Part shown: positions 1-5,454 of the stretch, one piece after another | How the letters are laid out: each line of letters starts with the position of its first letter | How positions within the stretch are numbered: the first letter of the stretch is position 1 | Origin: Chloroflexota bacterium | GTDB taxonomy: Bacteria > Chloroflexota > UBA6077 > JADZDV01 | Length of the DNA stretch: 6,566 bases | Assembly (NCBI GenBank): GCA_020850915.1 | Contig: JADZDV010000258.1 | Location: forward strand, 1-6,566 | Reading direction: 5' to 3' | Notes under the pieces: generated by a model | What the model was told of the DNA's origin: nothing | The model's database searches: none | The model's input: only the letters and a program-made list of their open reading frames with translations | Program-made: the position numbers and the translations under genes

Positions 1-324
1 ATCTGGGGCGCGCTGTTCGGAGCGGCGGCTGTGGTCCTGCTCGCGGAACTGCTGCGCGACCTCCTCCCCAGCCTGCTGGGCAAGACGGATGGCGGCGAGC
101 AGGAGACCATCGTCTTCGGCTTGATCCTCGTCGCGATCATGGTGTTCCTCCCCCAGGGTCTCACCCGCGGGGTCCTCGACATGTTTCGGAGGCACGCGGC
201 GCTCCGAGATGGTCAGGTGGTGCCGGAGGCAGAGCCGCGCGCCCAGTCGCTCCGCGGGGACCTTGGACCGGCCTCCAGTCGGCCGGAGAGCGAGTCCCCG
301 GTCCCGGCCCGGGGGGCGCGATGA
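1..324 (+). CDS. livM: Branched-chain amino acid ABC transporter permease LivM, C-terminal fragment
   Basis: The frame is open from base 1 to a TGA at 322-324, so only the last 107 residues of a permease begun upstream are present. In full-length LivM proteins (about 300-350 aa) this part forms the last two inner-membrane helices of one half of the transport channel. Two hydrophobic stretches are visible here, at about residues 2-18 and 36-54 of the fragment. The second ends in FLPQGL, matching the typical LivM ending (lfxPqGl). A hydrophilic tail of about 50 residues rich in Arg, Pro, Ser and Glu follows, longer than in many homologues. The gene is directly followed by livG and livF, which is the normal operon order and the main support for the call. 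Substrate is inferred from family: Leu/Ile/Val or a related amino acid, amide or urea-type compound. The exact ligand cannot be read from this fragment. Confidence 0.87.
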   Translation: MWGALFGAAAVVLLAELLRDLLPSLLGKTDGGEQETIVFGLILVAIMVFLPQGLTRGVLDMFRRHAALRDGQVVPEAEPRAQSLRGDLGPASSRPESESPVPARGAR

Positions 325-338
325 GAGGGGCGCCGGGC

Positions 339-342
339 GGAG
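339..342 (+). promoter_or_regulatory. Ribosome binding site of livG
   Basis: GGAG lies 9 nt before the GTG at 352 and is the best Shine-Dalgarno match in the livM-livG gap. It decides in favour of GTG 352 over the ATG at 321, which overlaps the livM stop but leads into a frame that ends at 362. Confidence 0.55.
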
Positions 343-351
343 TGCCGGTCC

Positions 352-1128
352 GTGGCCGTTGACGGCGTGCTGCTGCAGACCCGCTCACTGTGTCGGCGCT
401 TCGGTGGGGTGGCGGCGTTATCCAACGTGGACGTCGAGGCGCAGCGAGGCGAGATCCTGGCTGTGATCGGCCCAAACGGCGCGGGCAAGACCACCCTGCT
501 CAACGTCATCAGCGGCGTGCTGCCGCCGACGGCCGGCCAGGTCGCTTTTGGCGGTCGGCAGATAGCCGGCCTGCCGCCCCACCGCGTCGCGGCGCTGGGC
601 ATGGCCCGCACGTTCCAGAACCTGCAGCTCTTCGCCCAGATGACGGTGCTGGAGAACGTGTTGGTGGCCAGGGAGGCGAAGGGCCGGTCTGGGCTGCTGT
701 CTGCCGCGCTCCGTTTACCTGGCTCTCGTGCGGAAGAGGGGCAGTTACGCCGTGAGGCGTGGAGCATCCTGACAAGCATGGGTCTGGAGGAACGCGCCCC
801 GTTCCTGGCCTCGGCGCTGCCGTTTGGCCAGCAACGCCTGCTGGAGATCGCTCGCGCTCTGGCCACCGAGCCGCTGCTGCTGCTGCTGGACGAACCGGCG
901 GCGGGTCTGTCCGCGGCGGAGCGTGACGACCGGGTGCACGTTATCCGTGGCATCCGCGACCGGGGCACCACGATCTTCCTGGTCGAGCACGACATGGGTC
1001 TGGTGATGGAGCTGGCCGACCGGGTGGTCGTTCTGGACAACGGAGAGAAGATCGCGGACGCGCCCCCGGCGCGGGTGCAGAGCGATGCTCGCGTCATCGC
1101 GGCCTACCTGGGAGGCGAGGACACGTGA
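352..1128 (+). CDS. livG: Branched-chain amino acid ABC transporter ATP-binding protein LivG
   Basis: A 258-residue cytosolic ATPase that would pair with LivF to power the LivH/LivM channel. Visible motifs are Walker A GPNGAGKTT (40-48), the Q-loop region ARTFQNLQLF (85-94), signature LPFGQQRLLEIARAL (156-170), Walker B LLLLLDEP (175-182) and the switch histidine in VEHD (H213). The segment ARTFQN...MTVLENV and an LPxGQQ signature instead of LSGGQ are normal for the LivG subfamily and separate it from LivF. Length is normal (about 250-260 aa). The start is GTG 352, with GGAG 9 nt upstream and an N-terminus that leads straight into the expected RRFGG...AL strand. It begins 27 nt after livM and its stop overlaps the livF start, so translation is probably coupled. 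All catalytic motifs are intact. Confidence 0.96.
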   Translation: MAVDGVLLQTRSLCRRFGGVAALSNVDVEAQRGEILAVIGPNGAGKTTLLNVISGVLPPTAGQVAFGGRQIAGLPPHRVAALGMARTFQNLQLFAQMTVLENVLVAREAKGRSGLLSAALRLPGSRAEEGQLRREAWSILTSMGLEERAPFLASALPFGQQRLLEIARALATEPLLLLLDEPAAGLSAAERDDRVHVIRGIRDRGTTIFLVEHDMGLVMELADRVVVLDNGEKIADAPPARVQSDARVIAAYLGGEDT

Positions 1129-1919
1129 GCGCTCCGTTGCTGCGAGTTGAGGATCTCGTCGCGTGCTACGGCCAGATCGCCGCGCTGAAGGGCGTCTCGC
1201 CGTGGGTGGATCGTGGCGAGATCGTGGCCATTATCGGCGCCAACGGGGCTGGTAAGACCACGCTGCTGAGCGCGATCTCTGGCCTGCTGCTGCCACGTCG
1301 CGGGCGGCTGTGGCTCGACGGACAGGAGATCACTGGTCTGCCAGCGGAGCGAGTCGTCAGTCTGGGCATCGCCCACGTCCCGGAGCGACGACAGGTGTTC
1401 GCCAGCCTGTCCGTGGAGGAGAACCTGCTGCTGGGAGCCTACCACCGGCTGCGACACGAGCCTGGTCGCCAGATTCGGAGCACGATGGACGAGATGATGG
1501 CGCTCTTCCCCGCCCTGGCCGAGCGTAAGCGACAACTGGCGGGCACGCTGTCCGGCGGCCAGCAGCAGATGCTTGCAATCGCGCGTGGGCTCATGGCCCG
1601 CCCCAGACTGCTGCTGCTCGACGAGCCGTCGCTCGGATTGGCACCAATGGTCGCGCGCGAGATCTTCGAGACCATCCGTGCATTGCCTGAGCGGGGCGCT
1701 GCCGTCATGCTCGTGGAGCAGAACGCTCACGCGGCCTTGCGCCTGGCGAGCCGCGGCTACGTTCTGGAGACGGGTAACGTGGTCCTCAGCGGCCCCGCCG
1801 CCGAGCTGCTCAGCGACCCCCGAGTCCGCGGCGCCTATCTTGGGGGGCGCAACCGGCACGCCGTTCCGCCAGGCGAGCCTGCGCCGCTCGAGCCGCCGCG
1901 CCTCGCGCCGGCCGGCTGA
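1125..1919 (+). CDS. livF: Branched-chain amino acid ABC transporter ATP-binding protein LivF
   Basis: A 264-residue ATPase, the second nucleotide-binding subunit of the Liv transporter. Motifs: A-loop tyrosine Y15 in YGQIAALKGVS, Walker A GANGAGKTT (38-46), signature LSGGQQQMLAIARGL (142-156), Walker B LLLLDEPSLGL (162-172) and LVEQNA (196-201). The VEQNA replaces the usual switch histidine and is a hallmark of LivF proteins. The GTG start overlaps the livG stop as GTGA, with GGAGG at 1111-1115 nine nt upstream. The family core ends at about YLGG (238-241). A further 23 residues rich in Pro, Ala and Arg follow, so the protein is longer than the usual 233-240 aa. No further liv gene follows on this strand, so livF is the last gene of the operon. 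The substrate is not determinable from the ATPase. Confidence 0.96.
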   Translation: MSAPLLRVEDLVACYGQIAALKGVSPWVDRGEIVAIIGANGAGKTTLLSAISGLLLPRRGRLWLDGQEITGLPAERVVSLGIAHVPERRQVFASLSVEENLLLGAYHRLRHEPGRQIRSTMDEMMALFPALAERKRQLAGTLSGGQQQMLAIARGLMARPRLLLLDEPSLGLAPMVAREIFETIRALPERGAAVMLVEQNAHAALRLASRGYVLETGNVVLSGPAAELLSDPRVRGAYLGGRNRHAVPPGEPAPLEPPRLAPAG

Positions 1920-2162
1920 CCGAGCGCCAGCCCGTGCTCTTCGACCATCGGCTGCTCGCGCGGCTGGGGGCTCCTGGTGCTCGATCGAGAGCCGGGAATC
2001 CCGCGTCGGCGGACTGGAGCCCGGGTCGACAAGGTCTTGGAGGGGGCAGGCCGGCCGGTAGCCCTGGCGACAGGACACGACGACGGCAGTGCGACGAAGC
2101 CCGCCGGAACCGCCCAGGTTGCGTACACAGTCCGTACTCACAGGATGAGTGGAGGTATGGGA

Positions 2163-2174
2163 ACCTGCGCAGGT
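2163..2174. repeat. 12-nt perfect palindrome ACCTGCGCAGGT
   Basis: ACCTGC is followed directly by its reverse complement GCAGGT, a typical half-site layout for a dimeric regulator, though there is no adjacent start codon of a gene to regulate. A short hairpin, ACTCA-CAGGA-TGAGT at 2136-2150, lies just upstream. Function is unknown. In GC-rich DNA a 12-nt palindrome can occur by chance. Confidence 0.4.
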
Positions 2175-2225
2175 CGAATGAGCTTCCATGCGTGAGGGAT
2201 CGCCGTCGCTACCGTCCGTGCCTAG

Positions 2226-2255
2226 CTGCCCGGCAACCTGGCCACCAGGGGACAG
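2226..2255. repeat. Nested hairpin with CCTGG-CCA-CCAGG core
   Basis: A perfect 5-bp stem (2237-2241 with 2245-2249) around a 3-nt loop, with possible outer pairing of CTG (2226-2228) and CAG (2253-2255). It could be part of a GC-rich terminator for livF or a chance structure. There is no T-run after it. Confidence is for the structure, not for a function. Confidence 0.35.
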
Positions 2256-2290
2256 TCGCCAGAGGCCGTCGCCCAGCTCCCGGAGGGAGA

Positions 2291-2321
2291 GATCCTGAGG
2301 CGGAGACCGCCGCTCCTGATC
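2291..2321. repeat. GC-rich hairpin GGCGG-AGA-CCGCC flanked by GATC arms
   Basis: A perfect 5-bp GC stem at 2299-2303 and 2307-2311 around AGA, with outer GATC copies at 2291-2294 and 2318-2321 that can also pair, leaving an internal loop. It lies about 40-70 nt beyond the response-regulator stop on the - strand, where a terminator is expected. No U tract follows in either direction, so the terminator role is only a possibility. Confidence 0.35.
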
Positions 2322-2322
2322 C

Positions 2323-2347
2323 CCCGCGCCTGTCAGCGCCCGCGCCT
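2323..2347. repeat. 9-nt direct repeat CCCGCGCCT, two copies
   Basis: Two identical copies at 2323-2331 and 2339-2347, start-to-start distance 16 nt, each followed within a few bases by GTC. They sit just past the end of the response-regulator gene. They may be a local duplication, and no function can be assigned. Confidence 0.35.
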
Positions 2348-2361
2348 CCTGTCGGACTGAC

Positions 2362-2871
2362 TCAGTACATCGGGCCGTAGTAGTAGCGCCAGAAGTCGGG
2401 ATCGTCCGAGGCCCAGGCGGGCCCGAAGCTCCTCTCGAAGAACCTCCCGAGGCGCGAAAAGAGGCGGTTCCAGGGGGACTGCCCGGCCTCGACGGCGTTC
2501 ACGACGTCACTGAGGTGCTCTGGGAGATTGGCGAGCTCCTCTTTGGGCAGGTAGGACAACGCGCCATTGACGATCGAGGCTTTCAGCGTCTGGGGATTCA
2601 TCGCATGGGCGGTGAGCATCACGGTGGGTATCCGCTGGTTCACCGTCTGGGTCAGCAGACCCATGCCGTCGACGCCCATGATGTCCAGGATCGCCAGGTC
2701 GTACGTTTCACCGGGCGCGGCCAATCGGTCCACCGCCTCCTGGTAGCTCCTGGCGCAATCGACCTGGGCGCCATCCAAGATGTCGACAATCGTTTCGAGG
2801 ATGTCGGGCTCGTCATCCACCGCCAGGATCCTCAGTCCATCGATGCGCGAACTGGTGTTAGGCTCCGACAT
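2362..2871 (-). CDS. Receiver-only response regulator with aromatic C-terminal tail
   Basis: A 169-residue protein with one receiver domain (about 12-128). The phosphorylation site is complete: acidic pair D19/D20, phospho-acceptor D63 in LAILDIMGVDG, switch threonine T87 in VMLTAH and lysine K110 in YLPKEE. No DNA-binding, cyclase or phosphodiesterase domain follows. Instead there is a tail of about 40 residues dense in aromatics (W134, F138, F144, F145, F149, W153, F160, W161, Y163-165, Y169). The ATG start has AGGAG (2881-2885 on the complement) 9 nt upstream. It is last in a probable operon, 25 nt after the short kinase, and is the likely phosphate acceptor of one or both kinases. The DIMGVDG form with an FGxxW...DFW tail resembles receiver-only proteins I recall from Desulfobacterota, whose role I do not know. 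Output is probably by protein binding or phosphate shuttling. Confidence 0.92.
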   Translation of the reverse strand: MSEPNTSSRIDGLRILAVDDEPDILETIVDILDGAQVDCARSYQEAVDRLAAPGETYDLAILDIMGVDGMGLLTQTVNQRIPTVMLTAHAMNPQTLKASIVNGALSYLPKEELANLPEHLSDVVNAVEAGQSPWNRLFSRLGRFFERSFGPAWASDDPDFWRYYYGPMY

Positions 2872-2880
2872 GCCAGATCT

Positions 2881-2885
2881 CTCCT
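2881..2885 (-). promoter_or_regulatory. Strong ribosome binding site of the response regulator
   Basis: The complement reads AGGAG within a purine run, 9 nt before the ATG at 2871. It is the best Shine-Dalgarno site in the signalling operon. It suggests the receiver is made more efficiently than the two kinases, whose own sites are weak, as is common for response regulators. Confidence 0.6.
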
Positions 2886-2896
2886 CTCGCTATCGT

Positions 2897-3700
2897 TCAG
2901 CTCGTTTGTGTCCGGGCTTGTCCGTGGGGGACCGCGAAGCGGAACGTTGCCCCGTGCCCCGGCGCGCTCTCCAGGAAGATATCGCCACCCAACCGGCGTG
3001 CCAGGACCAGCGCGCCCGCCAGCCCTAACCCGTGTCCCTGACGCTCCAGACCGTCAATGGCGGGTACCTGCTTATAGCGCTGAAACACCGCTGTGTGATG
3101 TTCCGGCGAGATTCCCGGTCCGTCGTCGCTCACAGCGATGACGAGGCTGTCGCCCTGCTGGTAGAGCGAGACATCAACCGAGCGAACGCGATAGTGCAGC
3201 GCGTTCAGGATCAGATTGCCGACAATGAGATCAAACTTGAAAAGATCTTGACGAATACGCAAACGATCGACGCCGGGCGCCGTTGTGAGTCTGACTCCAT
3301 GCTGGGCGAGCACGGCCAGTCTCTCGCCGTCAGAGCTTGCATCGGGCAATCGATCCACGCGCTCGCCGCCGATGCTTTCGACCGATTCGAGCAGGACGTT
3401 GAGCACGGCTTCTGTCGGGTCAAAGGCCGAGAACGCGAACTCGGAAGATTCGGCTCGTCCCACCTCCAGCAGGAGCTCGACCAGCCTCCGGCCGCGCATG
3501 GCGCCGCGAAGGACGCGCCGCAACGTCTTCTCCTGGCGCTCGGTCAGCGGTCCCAGCCGTGGTGGCTGCTCGAGGAGGGTGAGCGTTGAAGCCTCGACGA
3601 GTGCGAGCGGGTTCTTGAGCTCGTGCACCAGCAATTGGATATCAAGCTCGCGGAAGAACTCGCTGAGGATGACTTCCGAGGGCGTGAACTGATCTGACAT
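2897..3700 (-). CDS. Short cytosolic sensor histidine kinase without input domain
   Basis: A 267-residue histidine kinase that autophosphorylates and would pass phosphate to the adjacent receiver. The H-box HELKNPL places the phospho-histidine at H26, so almost nothing precedes the dimerisation domain. The ATP-binding domain has N-box NLILNALHY (N166), G1 DDGPGI (192-197), F-box VFQRYKQ (205-211) and G2 GHGLGL (222-227), all intact. There is no transmembrane segment, PAS, GAF or HAMP domain. H26 to N166 is 140 residues, somewhat longer than the roughly 100-110 of simple kinases. The ATG at 3700 lies 17 nt after the GAF kinase stop and has only a poor ribosome binding site, so translational coupling is likely. 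Its signal must come from a partner protein, possibly the GAF kinase, or from small-molecule contact with its core. Confidence 0.92.
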   Translation of the reverse strand: MSDQFTPSEVILSEFFRELDIQLLVHELKNPLALVEASTLTLLEQPPRLGPLTERQEKTLRRVLRGAMRGRRLVELLLEVGRAESSEFAFSAFDPTEAVLNVLLESVESIGGERVDRLPDASSDGERLAVLAQHGVRLTTAPGVDRLRIRQDLFKFDLIVGNLILNALHYRVRSVDVSLYQQGDSLVIAVSDDGPGISPEHHTAVFQRYKQVPAIDGLERQGHGLGLAGALVLARRLGGDIFLESAPGHGATFRFAVPHGQARTQTS

Positions 3701-3717
3701 TCCTTATCCGTCGCCTC

Positions 3718-5133
3718 TCAGTGGCGGTCCCGCGGCGCCAGCAGCGCTGCTGGGAACTCGAGCGCAAAGACGCTGCCCGTGCCGGGCATGCTCGTGAAGT
3801 GAAGCTCAAAGCCGTGGCGTTCAGAGAAGAGCTTGATCCGTTGCAGGTCGAGACCTTTCCCGCCGGCACCGAAGTCGTAGGGTTGGCCCGACGAGTAGCT
3901 GCTGGTAGACCCCGCGTGGACGAAGCCGAAGAATAGCTGCTTCTGCAGCTCGGCGTCGATGCCGACGCCGTCGTCGCGAACCTCGAGGGTGAGCCCTCCG
4001 TTGGTCGCGCGCCAGGAGACGTGGACGGATCCGCCGTCCGGTGTGGCTTCGATCGCGTTGCGCAGCAGGCCACGAAACGACTTGAACAGGACGGCTTCCG
4101 GGAGGCACAGGGCAGGGCCCGCTTCGAGTGTCAGCTCCAGTGCGACCTGGCGATGCTGGAAGTCGCCGCGCAGCTCCTCCAGCACCCGGGGGAGCCACTC
4201 GTCAACCAGCAGCGGCCCGGAATACGGATCGGGCTCGACCGCGTAGATTTCGGCGATTCGCTGCGCCATGCGCTCACTCAGCCAGGCCGGCGCGCCTTGC
4301 TCGTCCGCGACGCTTCCGAGGAGGTCCTGGCAGCGGTCCAGGAGATCGGCAAGCAGAGTGTCTGCTCTGGAACGGCTCTGCTCGGCGATGTCCGAGGCCT
4401 CAACCTGAAGCTCTACCAGTCGGTCGACGGCGCGCTGCAAGCGCTCCGCGATGGCCCGCGTTCGCCGGGGCTCCTGCACCGCGGCCCACTTCCGGAGCAG
4501 CGTGCAAGATGCCGAGATCACCGCGAGCGGCGTCTTCAGTTCGTGGGAGAGGTGATCGATCATCTTAGTCTTCGCGTTACTCTGAACCTCGAGGACTCGG
4601 TCCTTCTCGATATAAGCCTCGATCAGCCTGGCACGCTCGATGGCGACCGAGACATGCGCGGCGATGCCCCGGAGCAGCGATTCGTCTTCTCGGTCGAACA
4701 CGCCCAGGCCACGCTTGTTCAGGACCTGGACGACTCCCACGAGCTCGTCCTGTCCCCCTATGAGCGGCATGGTAAGGATCGAGCGGGTCCGGTACCCGGT
4801 CCGCCGGTCAAAATCCCGGTTGAAGCGTGGGTCGGCGTACACGTCGGGGATATTTGCCACGATTCGGGTCCTCGCGACCTCCCCGGCGATGCCCTGGCCG
4901 ACCGCGAGTCGAATCTCCTGGATCTCCAGATGGTCGGCGGTCTTGCTCCACAACTCGTCGCGCTCCCGGTCGTAGAGAAAGAGGGTGGCACGCTCGGCGT
5001 CGAGCACCTCGGCAGTCTTGCCGATGATCGTGGCCAGGAGATCGTCGAGTCGCACCTGGCTCGCCAGCGCCATGGAGACTTCGAGCAGAATGCCCAGATT
5101 TCGCGTCTGGCGTGTTGGCTCCGGCTGGTTCAT
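3718..5133 (-). CDS. GAF-domain sensor histidine kinase
   Basis: A 471-residue soluble kinase. An N-terminal GAF domain (about 28-168) is followed by a helical linker, a dimerisation domain with H-box HLSHELKTPL (H197), and an HATPase domain with N-box LLRNAIEA (N359), G1 DDGVGI (387-392), F-box LFFGF (400-404) and the G2/lid segment PYDFGAGGKGLDL (418-430). The GAF domain has NK(139-140)...F146-x3-DE(150-151), the NKFDE pattern described for cyclic-nucleotide-binding GAF domains. It is, however, also common in bacterial GAF domains of unknown ligand. H197 to N359 is 162 residues, unusually long, with an extra helical, acidic stretch at about 240-310. There are no membrane helices. Start: ATG 5133 with GGCGGA 6 nt upstream. 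A TTG at 5139 in the same frame, with GGAG 9 nt before it, is an alternative giving 473 aa. It is first in the three-gene operon and probably its signal sensor. Confidence 0.92.
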   Translation of the reverse strand: MNQPEPTRQTRNLGILLEVSMALASQVRLDDLLATIIGKTAEVLDAERATLFLYDRERDELWSKTADHLEIQEIRLAVGQGIAGEVARTRIVANIPDVYADPRFNRDFDRRTGYRTRSILTMPLIGGQDELVGVVQVLNKRGLGVFDREDESLLRGIAAHVSVAIERARLIEAYIEKDRVLEVQSNAKTKMIDHLSHELKTPLAVISASCTLLRKWAAVQEPRRTRAIAERLQRAVDRLVELQVEASDIAEQSRSRADTLLADLLDRCQDLLGSVADEQGAPAWLSERMAQRIAEIYAVEPDPYSGPLLVDEWLPRVLEELRGDFQHRQVALELTLEAGPALCLPEAVLFKSFRGLLRNAIEATPDGGSVHVSWRATNGGLTLEVRDDGVGIDAELQKQLFFGFVHAGSTSSYSSGQPYDFGAGGKGLDLQRIKLFSERHGFELHFTSMPGTGSVFALEFPAALLAPRDRH

Positions 5134-5215
5134 CAGCAATCCGCCAGTCTCCGTGGCTCGCCCTCACCGTGGAGCTCCGCGGTCGTGGTCAACTTGCGAG
5201 GTCTCCCGCGGGCTC

Positions 5216-5224
5216 ATAGTACCA
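5216..5224 (-). promoter_or_regulatory. Candidate extended -10 promoter of the kinase operon
   Basis: The complement reads TGGTACTAT, a TGn extended -10 with a TACTAT hexamer, about 83 nt before the ATG at 5133. No good -35 is seen 17 nt further upstream, which is acceptable for extended -10 promoters. It rests on sequence match only. It is one of the few AT-rich hexamers in the spacer. Confidence 0.3.
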
Positions 5225-5240
5225 GCCGCGCTGCCTCACA

Positions 5241-5259
5241 CGCTCCAACCCGCGGAGCG
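5241..5259. repeat. 6-bp hairpin CGCTCC / GGAGCG
   Basis: Perfect inverted arms at 5241-5246 and 5254-5259 with a 7-nt loop. On the - strand it sits just upstream of the candidate -10 (about where a -35 or an activator site would lie), so it could be an operator. It may also be chance. Confidence 0.3.
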
Positions 5260-5322
5260 AGCAACCGGCGACGGCGCAGCGGGCGCCAACGGGGCGACAT
5301 CCCAGGGTTCGCACGGCTGGAG

Positions 5323-5328
5323 TAATAT
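5323..5328 (+). promoter_or_regulatory. Candidate -10 hexamer TAATAT for icd
   Basis: TAATAT differs from TATAAT at two positions and stands out in GC-rich DNA. No matching -35 is found 16-18 nt upstream. If used, the icd mRNA would have a leader of about 120 nt. Weak evidence. Confidence 0.22.
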
Positions 5329-5441
5329 CCATCTCGTTCGCCCAATCTGCTGCTGGGTCAAGCGAGTCACCCGCGCGCGACAGGCGGAGCGGAGGGAGGC
5401 AGGTGGGCCTGTCATCATCTTGTCCGCGAGGACACACATGC

Positions 5442-5445
5442 AGGA
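5442..5445 (+). promoter_or_regulatory. Ribosome binding site of icd
   Basis: AGGA lies 9 nt before the GTG at 5455. Together with the residue numbering of the product it settles the start. The nearby ATG at 5438 is in another frame. Confidence 0.5.
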
Positions 5446-5454
5446 TGCACCGCG

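Larger units (their letters stand above)
1920..2361. other. Convergent intergenic region, no convincing gene
   Basis: This 442-nt stretch lies between the ends of livF (+) and the response regulator (-). Frames here are open only because of high GC, and none gives a recognisable protein. It contains several short palindromes (CTCGATCGAG at 1980-1989, GGCCGGCC around 2049-2056, a 12-nt palindrome at 2163-2174), small hairpins, two CGTAC copies 11 nt apart (2122-2126 and 2133-2137), and a 9-nt direct repeat near the response-regulator stop. Transcription from both sides should stop here, but no hairpin followed by a T-run is visible on either strand. Termination may therefore be Rho-dependent or use GC-rich hairpins without a U tract. 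Confidence 0.6.
5134..5454. other. Divergent intergenic region between kinase operon and icd
   Basis: About 320 nt with no convincing gene. Since the flanking genes point away from each other, it must hold both promoters. Visible candidates are an extended -10 on the - strand (5216-5224), a TAATAT on the + strand (5323-5328), and a TTGACC on the - strand (5356-5361) that lacks a well-spaced -10. A hairpin CGCTCC-AACCCGC-GGAGCG lies at 5241-5259. No riboswitch or RNA gene was recognised. Confidence 0.6.

Noticed and set aside
213..1097. 294-codon open frame on the - strand opposite livG
   Set aside because: Antisense shadow of livG. Its Ser/Arg-rich composition is typical of a GC-rich complement frame.
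1104..2189. 361-codon open frame on the - strand opposite livF and the spacer
   Set aside because: It lies mostly antisense to livF, which has all ABC motifs. The translation is Gln/Arg-rich with no domain signal.
2145..2195. 16-codon ORF (ATG 2145 to TGA 2193-2195) in the spacer
   Set aside because: The ribosome binding site is not properly spaced and nothing is recognisable in the product. Chance is likely in a 442-nt gap.
2183..2290. SAM-I/SAM-IV riboswitch suggested by GTGAGGG...GCTGCCCGGCAACC
   Set aside because: The CGGCAACC core is present, but no closing P1 helix could be found (no complement of the CGTGAG side) and no gene lies downstream on the + strand. Only a covariance search could revive it.
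5194..5222. TTGCGA-17-TAGTAC as a + strand promoter
   Set aside because: Both hexamers are weak, and it would give icd a leader of over 220 nt. TACTAT on the other strand, with an extended TGn, is a better reading of the same bases.
4021..5325. 434-codon open frame on the + strand opposite the GAF kinase
   Set aside because: It is antisense to a kinase with complete, recognisable motifs, and its translation shows no family features. Long antisense frames are common in GC-rich genes.
5356..5361. TTGACC on the - strand as a -35 for the kinase operon
   Set aside because: The hexamer is good, but 17 nt downstream there is only AACGAG, and the AT-rich TATTAC/GATATT lies about 26-28 nt away, too far for a standard promoter.
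5438..5440. ATG as the icd start
   Set aside because: It is in a different frame from the isocitrate dehydrogenase. GTG 5455 has AGGA 9 nt upstream and gives residue numbers matching the known family enzyme.
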